DNA from: Cellvibrio sp. KY-YJ-3
GTDB lineage: Bacteria; Pseudomonadota; Gammaproteobacteria; Pseudomonadales; Cellvibrionaceae
Assembly: GCF_008806955.1 (NCBI RefSeq)
Contig: NZ_CP031727.1
Coordinates: 2,928,001-2,992,000 of the forward strand
Length of the DNA: 64,000 nucleotides
Reading direction: 5' to 3'
Position numbers and translations under genes: made by a program. The first letter of the stretch is position 1, and each line of letters opens with the position of its first letter. The notes beneath the pieces were generated by a model. The model saw only the letters and a list, made by a program, of their open reading frames with translations, made no database searches and was not told the origin of the DNA. Positions 36,392 through 45,693 of the stretch are shown piece by piece.

Positions 36392-37195
36392 ATGGCATCT
36401 GAAACCCAAACATCGTTCAACAGTGAGTTTGTTGTCGAATTGAGAGAGTGCGCCAAATTGCTTGCGGAAAAACTGCAGGGCAATGAGATTGAAGAAGCAT
36501 CGCTCTTGATACAAACCATTACCCAATCGCGTGATCGCCATATTTTTCAATCGGTAGGGCGCCTGACACGCGGTTTGCACAATGCAATTGTCAATTTCAA
36601 TGTGGATGCCGACCTAACCAAAGAGCCGCCCAAGATTGCCAAGTCTGATATTCATGATGCGTCCAATCGGCTCAATTATGTGATTGAACTAACGCAAAAA
36701 GCGGCCGAAAAAACCATGGACGTTGTCGATGAGGCTGCGCCTATCGCCATGAATTTGGGGCAAGAGGCAAATAGTTTACGCAGTGAATGGGCGCGGTTAA
36801 AACGCCGTGAAATGAATGCCGATGAATTTCGCCAGTTGTACGAGCGCATGGATATTTTCCTCGGGCAAATGGTCACCGGTACTGAACAACTCAGTAAGAA
36901 TTTGCAAGATATTGTGTTGGAGCAAGGCTTTCAGGATCTAACCGGTCAAGTATTAAAACGTGTTATCGGTTTGATCAATGATGTTGAAAAAGACCTTGTC
37001 AGCTTGGTGCGCATTGCTGGGCAGGTCGAAGAAATTGCCGGGCTTGCAGATGATCGCGAAGTTGTCGCACACGATATGGAAATTATGCACAAGCGTAAAA
37101 CTGAAGCCGAAGGGCCACAAATTAACAAAGAGCGCGCAGATGTAGTATCCGGGCAAGATGACGTTGATGATTTGTTATCAAGTCTTGGTTTCTAA
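36392..37195 (+). CDS. cheZ: CheY-P phosphatase CheZ
   Basis: A 267-residue, long helical hairpin protein. The active-site segment is LSKNLQDIVLEQGFQDLTGQVLKRVI (about residues 170-195), with the catalytic Gln in DLTGQV. The C-terminal VDDLLSSLGF is the CheY-P binding tail. It resets the motor by dephosphorylating CheY-P. An AAGG element precedes the ATG at 36392. Confidence 0.95.
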   Translation: MASETQTSFNSEFVVELRECAKLLAEKLQGNEIEEASLLIQTITQSRDRHIFQSVGRLTRGLHNAIVNFNVDADLTKEPPKIAKSDIHDASNRLNYVIELTQKAAEKTMDVVDEAAPIAMNLGQEANSLRSEWARLKRREMNADEFRQLYERMDIFLGQMVTGTEQLSKNLQDIVLEQGFQDLTGQVLKRVIGLINDVEKDLVSLVRIAGQVEEIAGLADDREVVAHDMEIMHKRKTEAEGPQINKERADVVSGQDDVDDLLSSLGF

Positions 37196-37221
37196 GCTGT
37201 AGGTCACTCGAGGAACGTTGA

Positions 37222-39504
37222 ATGAGTTTTGGTGATGACGAGGATATCCTCCAGGATTTTCTGGTAGAGGCGGGTGAAATTCTCGAACGCCTCAGCCAGC
37301 AATTGGTTGACCTGGAGCAGCGCCCTGAAGATAAAGATCTGCTCAATGCAATCTTTCGCGGGTTCCATACCGTAAAAGGGGGGGCCGGTTTTCTGGCGCT
37401 CACTCCTATGGTGGAATGCTGCCATCTCACCGAAAACCTGTTTGATATTTTGCGTAACGGCAAACGTGCGGTTACCTCTGAATTAATGGACGTAGTGCTT
37501 GAAGCACTCGACATGGTTAATCAGCAATTTGAATTGGTATCCCAGCGCGAAGAACTACCACCGGTGGACCCTGCGTTAATTGCCTCGCTTGAGCGATTGG
37601 TTTCTTGCGAAGACCTCAACGAAAGTGCAGTAGCAGTACCTGTGGAAACAGCGGTTGCTAACCCGGAGACTACGGCAGTTGCCTCTGGGGACATTACGGA
37701 CGCTGAATTTGAACAATTGCTGGATGCCATCGCCGGGGTTCCTGCCGCGACTGTGGCCTCTGCGCCTTTGGCTGAACCTGTCGCCACTGTATCCGGTGGT
37801 GGCGATGATATTTCTGAAGATGAATTTGAAGCGCTGCTCGATCAATTGCATGGCAGAGGCAAGGGGCCAGGTGTTCAGGCTGCTGCCCCGACACCAGCCC
37901 CGGCTCCTGTAGCATCCACAGCGGTCGGTGGTGGTGACGAAATCTCAGAAGACGAATTTGAAGCGCTGCTCGATCAACTGCATGGCAAAGGTAAAGGGCC
38001 GGGCGTTGTTGTCGATGCACCAGCACCAGCTGCTGCTGTTGCGCCCGAGCCTGCAAAAAGTTCGGGTGACTTGATCAGCGATGATGAGTTTGATGCACTA
38101 CTGGATCAGCTGCACGGCAAGGGTAAAGGCCCTGGCACAGGAGCATCCACTGCGGCAACTCCCGCACCTGTCGCAACAAAACCAGCGCCTGCTCCTGAGG
38201 TTAAACCAGAGGCTGCTAAACCTGTTTCGCCAGCACCTGCAGTCAAGAAGGTAGAGCCGCCAAAACCAGCCGCAGCGACTGCTCCCGCTACGCCGGCAGC
38301 AGATAAAGAAGCGCCGCAAGTTGAAACTACCGTTCGTGTGGATACCCAGCGCCTTGATGACATTATGAATATGGTGGGTGAGCTGGTGTTGGTCCGCAAT
38401 CGCTTGGTGCGGTTGGGTAACGGCTCTACCAATGAAGCCCTGGTAAAAGCAGTAGCAAATTTGGATGTAGTTACCGCCGATTTGCAGACCTCGGTCATGA
38501 AAACCCGCATGCAGCCAATCAAAAAAGTATTTGGCCGCTTTCCCCGTGTGGTGCGCGATTTGGCGCGTAGTTTGCGCAAAGAAATTAATTTGGAATTAGT
38601 CGGTGAAGAAACCGATCTGGACAAAAATCTGGTAGAGGCATTAGCCGATCCGCTGGTTCACTTGGTACGCAACTCGGTTGACCACGGCATTGAATTCCCT
38701 GATGTGCGCGAAGCGAATGGCAAGTCCCGCATTGGACAAGTTGTGCTTTCTGCAGAGCAGGAAGGCGATCATATTCTATTGTCGATTAGCGATGATGGTG
38801 CCGGCATGGACCCGGTTAAATTGCGTCGTATCGCGGTAGAAAAAGGGATGTTTGATGAAGATACCGCCAATCGTTTGTCTGACACTGAAGCCTACAATTT
38901 AATATTTGCACCAGGGTTTTCTACCAAAAAAGAAATTTCAGATGTGTCCGGTCGCGGTGTGGGAATGGATGTGGTGAAAACCAAAATCACCCAGCTTAAC
39001 GGCACCGTCGAAATTAAATCCGAGTTGGGTAAAGGCACGCGCTTTATTATTAAAGTACCGCTGACGCTGGCGATTATGCCAACCCTCATGTTTATGCTCG
39101 GCCAACAAACTTTCGCTTTTCCGCTGGTGAGTGTGAATGAAATTTTCCACATGGATCTCACCAAGAGCCATATAGTGGATGGGCAGGATTGCGTCGCTAT
39201 TCGTGATCAGGCAATTCCATTGTTTTATATGAAAGATTGGCTGGTTAAAAATGCGTTTGGTCATCGTCCTGACAACGCTCACGTGGTGATAGTTACCGTT
39301 GGTTCGCGCCGTGTTGGTTTCGTGGTGGATCAATTGATTGGTCAGGAAGAGGTGGTGATTAAACCTTTGGGCAAAATGTTGCAAGGTACCCCAGGCATGG
39401 CTGGGGCCACTATTACCGGCGACGGCACTATCGCGTTAATTTTGGATATTCCCAGCCTTTTGCGTCGCTACGCCAAGGGTTCCACCAGCTGGGGACACAG
39501 TTAA
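37222..39504 (+). CDS. cheA: Chemotaxis histidine kinase CheA with a repeated linker
   Basis: A 760-residue CheA. P1 (about 1-110) carries the acceptor His49 in FRGFHTVKGGAGF. P3 dimerisation begins VDTQRLDDIMNMVGELVLVRNRLV (about 373-396). P4 shows LVRNSVDHGIE, DDGAGM and GRGVGMDVV. P5, the CheW-binding SH3-like domain, ends the protein. The P1-P3 linker (about 150-370) holds three near-identical copies of DEFEALLDQLHGKGKGPG with an exact 44-residue period, plus a fourth truncated copy before them, separated by Pro/Ala stretches. Similar LHGKGKGPG units occur in Pseudomonas CheA. No separate P2 domain is evident. Confidence 0.96.
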   Translation: MSFGDDEDILQDFLVEAGEILERLSQQLVDLEQRPEDKDLLNAIFRGFHTVKGGAGFLALTPMVECCHLTENLFDILRNGKRAVTSELMDVVLEALDMVNQQFELVSQREELPPVDPALIASLERLVSCEDLNESAVAVPVETAVANPETTAVASGDITDAEFEQLLDAIAGVPAATVASAPLAEPVATVSGGGDDISEDEFEALLDQLHGRGKGPGVQAAAPTPAPAPVASTAVGGGDEISEDEFEALLDQLHGKGKGPGVVVDAPAPAAAVAPEPAKSSGDLISDDEFDALLDQLHGKGKGPGTGASTAATPAPVATKPAPAPEVKPEAAKPVSPAPAVKKVEPPKPAAATAPATPAADKEAPQVETTVRVDTQRLDDIMNMVGELVLVRNRLVRLGNGSTNEALVKAVANLDVVTADLQTSVMKTRMQPIKKVFGRFPRVVRDLARSLRKEINLELVGEETDLDKNLVEALADPLVHLVRNSVDHGIEFPDVREANGKSRIGQVVLSAEQEGDHILLSISDDGAGMDPVKLRRIAVEKGMFDEDTANRLSDTEAYNLIFAPGFSTKKEISDVSGRGVGMDVVKTKITQLNGTVEIKSELGKGTRFIIKVPLTLAIMPTLMFMLGQQTFAFPLVSVNEIFHMDLTKSHIVDGQDCVAIRDQAIPLFYMKDWLVKNAFGHRPDNAHVVIVTVGSRRVGFVVDQLIGQEEVVIKPLGKMLQGTPGMAGATITGDGTIALILDIPSLLRRYAKGSTSWGHS
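37681..38136 (+). repeat. 44-codon tandem repeats in the cheA linker
   Basis: Copies start at 37801, 37933 and 38065 (period exactly 132 bases), each encoding ISEDEFEALLDQLHGKGKGPG-like units. A partial copy (DITDAEFEQLLDAIAG) lies at about 37690-37737. Codon choices differ between copies, so the duplication is not recent. Confidence 0.85.
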
Positions 39505-39588
39505 TCTTCAGCGTGACCCTGCTGCGGTGAACGCTACACATGCCAGCAAAATGTCTGTTAAATATTTTTCCCTTGCGGAGTGTGATAG

Positions 39589-40734
39589 ATGCCTTTCCGG
39601 GTATTAGTGGTTGATGATTCAAATTTCTTTCAGCATCGTTTGAAAGATATTATTAATGAGCACCCGGAATTAAAAGTTGTTGGTATCGCAAGCAATGGAC
39701 GCGAGGCTATTGATAAAGCAGCTGAGTTAAAGCCTGACATTATCACTATGGATTTTGAAATGCCGGTGATGGATGGTGTGACTGCTATCAAGCACATCAT
39801 GTCCAACCGTCGCGTCCCCATCTTGATGTTTTCATCGCTCACCTATGAAGGTGCCAAAATTACGCTGGATGCCTTGGCAGCCGGCGCACTCGATTTTATT
39901 CCCAAAGATTTTGCCGAGGTCTCGCGAAACTCCGAGGTGCTCAAGAAAAAATTACATGAGCGATTGATTACCCTCGCTGGCTCCGGCAATCGCTCAGTCC
40001 CACCGCCAGTTGCTACTACAGCGTCACCCGCGCCTGTGCCTGCGTCAGCGAGCAGTTCGTCATCTTTCAGACCCATTGCCGCACCGGCGCCTGCCGCTCG
40101 CCCTGTGTCGCCAGTCCAAGATGAGCCGGCAAGGCCATCTGGATCTGATAATTACCGTCTCAAAAATAAACCCAAACTTTTGGTCATTGGCGCGTCCACC
40201 GGCGGGCCAGTTGCTCTGGCCGAAGTGTTAATGGCGTTGCCCGCCAATTTTCCTTTGCCTATTGTGCTGGTGCAGCATATGCCGGAAAACTTCACTAAAG
40301 CATTTGCCGAGCGGCTCAACAAACAGTGCCACATCCGCGTGCGTGAGGCGGTGGATGGCGATCAACTGCAACCCGGTTTGGCGTTACTTGCACCGGGCGG
40401 AAAACAATTAATGCTCGACAAGCGCAACGGTGGTTCGGTGCGGGTATTGCCGGATGATGAGCGCGTCAATTACAAACCTTCGTTGGATATCACTTTTGGT
40501 TCTGCTGCCAATAACTATGCCGATAAAGTACTGGGCGTGGTATTAACCGGTATGGGGTCGGATGGTTGTAATGGTGCGCGTTTATTAAAGGATGCAGGCT
40601 CGTCACTTTGGTCACAAGATGAAGCGAGTTGTGTAATTTATGGTATGCCAATGGCGGTTGCACGCGCCGGGTTAACCGATAAAGTGCTAAGCCTGAAGGA
40701 TATTGGGCCGCGTTTGGTGAGAGAGGTTATGTAA
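39589..40734 (+). CDS. cheB: Chemotaxis methylesterase CheB
   Basis: A 381-residue glutamate methylesterase/deamidase. The receiver domain (about 1-125) has the acceptor Asp in ITMDFEMPVMDG and Lys in FIPKDF. The catalytic domain (about 195-381) has the Ser in IGASTGGPVAL, His in VLVQHMPENFT and Asp in LTGMGSDG. A Pro/Ala/Ser linker of about 55 residues joins them. It adapts receptors by removing methyl groups. cheR is not in this window. Its stop overlaps the motC start by one base (TAATG). Confidence 0.96.
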   Translation: MPFRVLVVDDSNFFQHRLKDIINEHPELKVVGIASNGREAIDKAAELKPDIITMDFEMPVMDGVTAIKHIMSNRRVPILMFSSLTYEGAKITLDALAAGALDFIPKDFAEVSRNSEVLKKKLHERLITLAGSGNRSVPPPVATTASPAPVPASASSSSSFRPIAAPAPAARPVSPVQDEPARPSGSDNYRLKNKPKLLVIGASTGGPVALAEVLMALPANFPLPIVLVQHMPENFTKAFAERLNKQCHIRVREAVDGDQLQPGLALLAPGGKQLMLDKRNGGSVRVLPDDERVNYKPSLDITFGSAANNYADKVLGVVLTGMGSDGCNGARLLKDAGSSLWSQDEASCVIYGMPMAVARAGLTDKVLSLKDIGPRLVREVM

Positions 40735-41483
40735 TGGATCTCCTGAGTATTATCGGCGTCATTATCGCGTTTGCGGCAATTATCGGCGGTAACTTTTTGG
40801 AAGGCGGTGGCATTGGCACTTTGTTGAATGGGCCTGCCGCATTTATTGTGCTTGGCGGTACCTTGGGTGCAGCCATGTTGCAAACGTCAAAAATAAATTT
40901 GCGCCGTGCCCTAAGAATTGTGGTGTGGGTTTTTAAACCACCCTATGTTCCCTTTAAACAAGGTATTGCCAATATTGTGCGCTGGGCCGCAGCGGCGCGC
41001 AAAGACGGCCTGCTTGGGCTGGAAGAAATTTCCGAGCGTGAAAAAGATAAATTTGCGAAAAAAGGCTTGCAGCTATTGGTTGATGGCAATGAGCCAGAAG
41101 TTATCCGCCGTATTTTGGAAACGGATTTAATCGTAAACGAACAGCGCGATTTTGATGCAATTAAATTTTACGAATCTATGGGCGGCTATGCACCGACAAT
41201 CGGCATCATCGGCGCGGTAATGGGCTTGATTCATGTGATGAATAATCTGGCCGATCCTGCGACCTTGGGGCCTGGTATTGCGATTGCATTTGTGGCGACC
41301 ATTTACGGCGTCGCCTTGGCAAATCTGGTATTTATTCCTATCTCTAATAAATTGCGTATGTGTGTGAATGAAAATTCCCAATATCGTGAATTGATTATTG
41401 AGGGCATTATTGCGATTGCCGATGGTGAGAATCCCCGCTCAATTGAAATGAAATTAAACGGCTATTTGCATCCGCTTAACTGA
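40734..41483 (+). CDS. motC: Flagellar stator protein MotC (MotA family)
   Basis: A 249-residue four-helix membrane protein of the MotA/TolQ family. Transmembrane segments are near 4-22, 28-50, 148-168 and 180-200, with the cytoplasmic torque loop between. The proton-channel region reads YAPTIGIIGAVMGLIHVM and ATIYGVALANLVFIPISNKL. With MotD it forms the second, surface-motility stator known in Pseudomonas. It lies within the che operon and not beside motAB. Confidence 0.93.
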   Translation: MDLLSIIGVIIAFAAIIGGNFLEGGGIGTLLNGPAAFIVLGGTLGAAMLQTSKINLRRALRIVVWVFKPPYVPFKQGIANIVRWAAAARKDGLLGLEEISEREKDKFAKKGLQLLVDGNEPEVIRRILETDLIVNEQRDFDAIKFYESMGGYAPTIGIIGAVMGLIHVMNNLADPATLGPGIAIAFVATIYGVALANLVFIPISNKLRMCVNENSQYRELIIEGIIAIADGENPRSIEMKLNGYLHPLN

Positions 41484-41494
41484 GAAGCGCTCTT

Positions 41495-42376
41495 ATGGTT
41501 CGCCGCAGAAGAGAAGATATTCACGTAAATCACGAGCGCTGGCTGATTTCTTACGCTGATTTCATTACGCTGCTGTTTGCATTTTTTGTGGTTATGTATT
41601 CCATCTCCCAAGTAAATGACAGCAAGTATCGCGTCTTGTCCGACACTTTTATTGAAGCCTTCCATAAACCAACGGATGCCCAATCCAATACTGAGCCAGC
41701 AGATCAGTCTGCGCCGGCAAATGATTTAATATCTCCCATCAATATGGATAACTCCGTGCGCGATGCGGAGCAGGTTGACGAGCAAGTGCCGACAATTGTG
41801 GATAACTCTCAAGGCGCCGCGAATGAAGTTGCTGAACAGCCTGATACTAAAATAAAAACCAGTGATGAATTAACGCAAATTTCTGATTTGGTATCTGAAA
41901 AATTTGCCCCCTTGATTACTGAGCAGCTTATTCAGGTGTCCAGCAATGAGTTGTGGTTGCAAATCGAATTAAAAGACAGCATTTTATTTTCGTCCGGCAG
42001 TGCGGATACCAGTGAACAGGCGCGCAAAATATTTGATGAAATTGCAGCGATCCTGGCGAGTTATTCTAACCCGGTGCAGGTTGAAGGCTTCACCGATAAT
42101 ATTCCTATTAATAGCGCCAAGTATCCCACCAACTGGGAGTTGTCTACCGCGCGGGCCAGCGCCATTGTTAAGCATTTGGCTGCAAATGGTGTTGCACCAG
42201 AGCGTTTGTCAGCGGTTGGTTATGGCGAGTATCAGCCCATTGCTCCCAATAGCTCTGAACAGGGTAGGGCGCAAAATCGCCGCGTTGCTATCATGATTGC
42301 CAAGCGCAAAATGGATCGTCCTAAAGTACAAGTCGAACCAGCAGCTACCTCGTCTAGCGCCTCTTCTCTAAATTAA
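41495..42376 (+). CDS. motD: Flagellar stator protein MotD (MotB family)
   Basis: A 293-residue bitopic protein. An Arg-rich start (MVRRRRED) precedes one transmembrane helix carrying the proton-binding Asp (ISYADFITLLFAFFVVMYSIS, about 18-38). A 100-residue acidic periplasmic linker leads to an OmpA-type peptidoglycan-binding domain (about 150-270, VEGFTDNIPI, NWELSTARASAIVKHLAANGV, GRAQNRRVAI). It anchors the MotC/MotD stator to the wall. The next gene follows after 315 bases. Confidence 0.94.
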   Translation: MVRRRREDIHVNHERWLISYADFITLLFAFFVVMYSISQVNDSKYRVLSDTFIEAFHKPTDAQSNTEPADQSAPANDLISPINMDNSVRDAEQVDEQVPTIVDNSQGAANEVAEQPDTKIKTSDELTQISDLVSEKFAPLITEQLIQVSSNELWLQIELKDSILFSSGSADTSEQARKIFDEIAAILASYSNPVQVEGFTDNIPINSAKYPTNWELSTARASAIVKHLAANGVAPERLSAVGYGEYQPIAPNSSEQGRAQNRRVAIMIAKRKMDRPKVQVEPAATSSSASSLN

Positions 42377-42691
42377 ACCCCATAAACAACCTGCTTTCGT
42401 CGTTATTCCCCCTATTGCGTTGAAACAAGCTGCCGCTATAGAGATGGCGGAGTCATTACTTCTACTTGAAGTTGTCGTCTACTGGGCAATACTTAACATC
42501 CACTGCTTGAAAATTGATCGCCCCATGGAGTGATTGCTGGTCGATGATTGGCATAAGTGTTGATAAAGGCGACAATGTTCTTTCTGAATTTGTGACTGTA
42601 GTCGAGAAACTTATCGCGATGGGCACAAACTTTGCTTTTGTCGCTGTATTAGACGATGTGACTGGCGTTTGACGCTGGCGAGGGTTGAATT
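42377..42691. other. 315-base gap between motD and parA
   Basis: Unusually long for this operon-like block. It holds a possible 42-codon ORF (listed separately) and a sigma-54-like string at 42546-42562 whose -12 reads GA and not GC. No terminator or known RNA gene is seen. Confidence 0.4.
42544..42672 (+). CDS. Possible small ORF upstream of parA
   Basis: A 42-codon ORF (MIGISVDKGDNVLSEFVTVV to the end, VLDDVTGV) with balanced, protein-like composition and no long hydrophobic run. It ends 19 bases before the parA start. A GGAG element lies about 17 bases upstream of its ATG, too far to be convincing. I do not recognise it. It could be a regulatory leader ORF, a gene remnant or chance. Confidence 0.25.
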   Translation: MIGISVDKGDNVLSEFVTVVEKLIAMGTNFAFVAVLDDVTGV

Positions 42692-43528
42692 GTGCGAGTT
42701 ATAGCAATAGCGAACCAGAAAGGTGGTGTGGGCAAAACCACCACAACGGTATCCCTTGGTGGGCTTATTGCGGCCACTGGGAAGCGGGTGCTATTGCTGG
42801 ATATAGATCCCCACGGCTCACTCTCTAGTTATTTCCGTCAGGATCCTGACACCCAGGTGCTAAGTAGCTATACCCTGTTTCAGGAGCGCAAAAGCTTAAC
42901 CCGTGAATCGGTTAACCGTTTGATTCTGCCAACGGATTACCCCAACGTGAATTTGATCCCCTCGACCACCGCGCTGGCGACACTGGAGCGGCAGGCGATT
43001 GGTCAGGATGGCATGGGGCTGGTACTGAGCCGGGCACTTGCATTAATCGCTGATGATTACGATTACGTACTGATAGACACACCGCCCTTGCTGGGCGTGT
43101 TGATGGTGAATGCGCTTGCTGCTTGCCAATATTTGGTCATTCCGGTGCAAACCGAATTTCTTGCGCTCAAAGGCTTGGAGCGTATGGTGAATACACTGAG
43201 CATGATGTCACGCTCGCGCAAAAAAGCATTGGATTACACCATAGTGCCAGTAATGTTTGATCGCCGTACTCAGGCCTCGGTGACCAGTTTGCGCACTATT
43301 CGCAATACTTATCCCGCTCAGGCTTGGCCTGGGCATGTGCCGGTTGATACCCGTTTTCGGGATGCCAGCAAAGCCGGTGTCCCACCGCATTTGTTTGACC
43401 CAACAAGCCGTGGCGTGGAAGCTTACACTGCGCTTTGGCATTGGCTCGATAAAAAAATACGTGCCGATGAAGCGCAGGCTCAGTCAGCACCTATGGCAGT
43501 TATCAATAAGGCTGGTGTGGTGTCGTGA
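42692..43528 (+). CDS. parA: ParA-family ATPase for polar placement of chemotaxis proteins
   Basis: A 278-residue ParA-type ATPase starting at GTG 42692 (MRVIAIANQKGGVGKTTTTVSLG), with the deviant Walker A in the first 20 residues. Further motifs are LLLDIDPHGSLSSYF and VLIDTPPLLGVLMVNAL. Located between motD and a CheW-domain gene, it corresponds to ParC of Vibrio and the ParA of polar chemotaxis arrays, which recruits CheA/CheW clusters to the pole. Its stop overlaps the next start by 4 bases, so the two are coupled. Confidence 0.93.
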   Translation: MRVIAIANQKGGVGKTTTTVSLGGLIAATGKRVLLLDIDPHGSLSSYFRQDPDTQVLSSYTLFQERKSLTRESVNRLILPTDYPNVNLIPSTTALATLERQAIGQDGMGLVLSRALALIADDYDYVLIDTPPLLGVLMVNALAACQYLVIPVQTEFLALKGLERMVNTLSMMSRSRKKALDYTIVPVMFDRRTQASVTSLRTIRNTYPAQAWPGHVPVDTRFRDASKAGVPPHLFDPTSRGVEAYTALWHWLDKKIRADEAQAQSAPMAVINKAGVVS

Positions 43529-44598
43529 GCAATCGCAAAACGCCTGAGGGCGATATAGAGTCACCTGATGTGAGTTTGGGTCATTACTTTGATGACCTGC
43601 TTGGCATTGGTGATGCTATTGATGACGCATTTGCTGCGCTTGAATCCCGACCCATGTCTGTTGCCGCCAATTCCGGCTTGGCGCGTGTCGTCAGCTTACC
43701 GACTAAAAAGCACCACCCTGAAAAGTCTAAAAAAGTATCGGCTAACCTGCATACCAAACCCCGTTCATTAACCAAAACCGATAGCAAGCCCGCTGAGCTT
43801 GCCAGCCCCGAATTGTTGCAAACGCCGGAGCAAAAACGACAGCTGGAGAAGTTGTTGCAGTCGGCCAGTGCGCAATTATTGATTGAATCCCCGGTAGTTG
43901 AGGTTGTAGCGGTTGATGTGGCCGCAGAGCAGGTTGCCCAGCCTAAAACCCGGTTTGTCACCGATACTGATGAAATTCAAGAGTGGGATATTGGTACTCC
44001 AGCAGAAATCGTTGCGACCCCGCTTGTGGTATCACCTGTCGAAGTTCAGTCGACTGATGTTGAGGTGGTTGACGCGGAAGCCCAGTCCAGTCAATTCAAA
44101 ATGGAAGGTCTGGATTGGTTGGAAAATGGTCGTCCGCAATGGGCGCAATCGCGTTTTGATGTGCTGCTGTTCAAAGTGGCCGGATTAACCCTGGCAGTGC
44201 CCTTAATTTCCCTGGGGCAGATTCAACCGCTAACGGATGAACTCACTCCTTTGTTCGGTCAGGCAGATTGGTTTATGGGGTTGCAACCCACACCCGCAGG
44301 TAAGATTCGCACGGTGAATACCGCGAAGTTTGTGATGCCAGAGCGATACGATGAGTCCTTTTTACAGACGGCCAAATATGTGATGTCAATTAACGGTGTG
44401 CCTTGGGGGTTGGCGGTGGATTCAGTAAATCAGCCCATCACCTTGCAACCGGACGATGTAAAGTGGCGTGGTGACAGAGGCAAGCGGCCTTGGCTGGCCG
44501 GCACAGTCAAGGATCATATGTGCGCACTTCTGGATATCCCGCGTATTGGTCAAATGTTGGTTGATGCCGATAAGAATTTTGTTCCGGCTCGCGCCTGA
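43525..44598 (+). CDS. ParP-like protein with C-terminal CheW domain
   Basis: A 357-residue protein. The first 200 residues are low-complexity (Val, Glu, Pro, Ala rich), and the last 150 form a CheW-like domain (RFDVLLFKVAGLTLAVPLISLGQI, then WFMGLQPTPAGKIRTVNTAKFVMPE and GLAVDSVNQPITL). In Vibrio, ParP of this layout ties ParC to CheA and keeps arrays at the pole. The 4-base overlap with parA and the neighbouring cheW support that role here. Confidence 0.88.
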   Translation: MSNRKTPEGDIESPDVSLGHYFDDLLGIGDAIDDAFAALESRPMSVAANSGLARVVSLPTKKHHPEKSKKVSANLHTKPRSLTKTDSKPAELASPELLQTPEQKRQLEKLLQSASAQLLIESPVVEVVAVDVAAEQVAQPKTRFVTDTDEIQEWDIGTPAEIVATPLVVSPVEVQSTDVEVVDAEAQSSQFKMEGLDWLENGRPQWAQSRFDVLLFKVAGLTLAVPLISLGQIQPLTDELTPLFGQADWFMGLQPTPAGKIRTVNTAKFVMPERYDESFLQTAKYVMSINGVPWGLAVDSVNQPITLQPDDVKWRGDRGKRPWLAGTVKDHMCALLDIPRIGQMLVDADKNFVPARA

Positions 44599-44659
44599 TA
44601 CCTACAGATTATTGATTGGAATCGGCTAGAACGTGCTTTTGTGGTTGCGACAAACAAAA

Positions 44660-44688
44660 GTGGCACAGGAAAAGTCATCGACTATAGT
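44660..44688 (+). promoter_or_regulatory. Possible sigma-70 promoter of cheW
   Basis: GTGGCA (44660-44665), a 17-base spacer, and TATAGT (44683-44688), 58 bases before the cheW start. The -10 matches 5 of 6 consensus positions and the -35 matches 4 of 6. No sigma-28 element is seen here. Confidence 0.4.
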
Positions 44689-44746
44689 TATAGCGACATT
44701 TACACGATTTACTGCCTGACACTGGCAGCTCAGAGGAAAATTTAAG

Positions 44747-45232
44747 ATGGCAACTGATGCAGCAAAAAATAAAAGCACTGATGATCCCGTATTGCAGTGG
44801 GTAACTTTTCGTCTGGACGGTGAAACCTACGGCATTAATGTAATGCAGGTACAGGAAGTGCTGCGCTATTCGGAGATCGCCCCGGTTCCCGGTGCACCTT
44901 CTTACGTACTGGGAATTATCAACCTGCGCGGCAATGTGGTAACAGTTATCGACACTCGTCATCGCTTTAATTTGTCCAGCGGCGAGATTACCGATAATAC
45001 CCGTATAGTAATTATCGAGACCGACCGCCATGTAATTGGTATTTTGGTTGATAGCGTTGCCGAAGTGGTTTATTTGCGCCAATCGGAAATTGAAATGGCA
45101 CCTAATGTTGGCAATGAAGAGAGCGCAAAGTTCATTCAGGGTGTGTGCCACAAAAACAACGAGCTATTGATTTTGATTGATTTGAATAAGCTGCTAACCA
45201 GTGAGGAATGGTCAGAACTCGAAGATGTTTGA
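44747..45232 (+). CDS. cheW: Chemotaxis coupling protein CheW
   Basis: A 161-residue CheW that links receptors to CheA. The pattern is VTFRLDGETYGINVMQVQEVLRYSEIAPVPGAPSYVLGIINLRGNVVTVIDTRHRF (about 17-72), and IVIIETDRHVIGILVDSVAEV. It follows the ParP-like gene after 148 bases and precedes the DUF2802 gene. Confidence 0.96.
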   Translation: MATDAAKNKSTDDPVLQWVTFRLDGETYGINVMQVQEVLRYSEIAPVPGAPSYVLGIINLRGNVVTVIDTRHRFNLSSGEITDNTRIVIIETDRHVIGILVDSVAEVVYLRQSEIEMAPNVGNEESAKFIQGVCHKNNELLILIDLNKLLTSEEWSELEDV

Positions 45233-45287
45233 GTGATTGATCAACTAAGGTGTTGCAAGTGATGGAATCGAGCGCAGAGAAATAGTC

Positions 45288-45671
45288 ATGACGGTTTTGG
45301 AAATAGGTTTATCGGCGTCTGCGCTTGTCAGCGTGATTGCATTGCTGGTTGCATTAATCAGCTTGAAGCAGGTGCGCCGCCAGGCGGATGCCAATGAAAA
45401 ACTGATTCAAAAATTAATGCGTGAGGTGGCTGCATCCAGCAGTGGTTCTGTAGGTATGGGGCAGCGGCTTCTGGCGATGGAAAAACGGTTGCAGTCTGAA
45501 GCTAAAAAGCCTGAAAAAATTGATTATTACAACGATGATGAATTCCAACCTTATTCACAAGCCGCACAAATGTTCAAAATGGGAATGGATTGTGATGAGG
45601 TGGCGCGACGTTGTGGTTTATCGCGCGCTGAAGCATCGCTGCTGGAAATGATGCAAAAATCGAGTCGGTAA
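45288..45671 (+). CDS. DUF2802 family protein
   Basis: A 127-residue protein. An N-terminal hydrophobic segment (about 6-26, GLSASALVSVIALLVALISL) is a likely membrane anchor, followed by a coiled-coil stretch and a C-terminal helix-turn-helix-like DEVARRCGLSRAEASLLEMM. DUF2802 genes follow cheW in many polar-flagellated gammaproteobacteria; their role is unknown. It closes the chemotaxis cluster before a strong terminator. Confidence 0.85.
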   Translation: MTVLEIGLSASALVSVIALLVALISLKQVRRQADANEKLIQKLMREVAASSSGSVGMGQRLLAMEKRLQSEAKKPEKIDYYNDDEFQPYSQAAQMFKMGMDCDEVARRCGLSRAEASLLEMMQKSSR

Positions 45672-45693
45672 AACACAGTTAGTGTGAAAAATG

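Noticed and set aside
42546-42562. Sigma-54-like sequence upstream of parA (TTGGCATAAGTGTTGAT)
   Set aside because: The -12 dinucleotide is GA and not GC, which is nearly invariant in RpoN promoters, and the string lies inside a possible small ORF.
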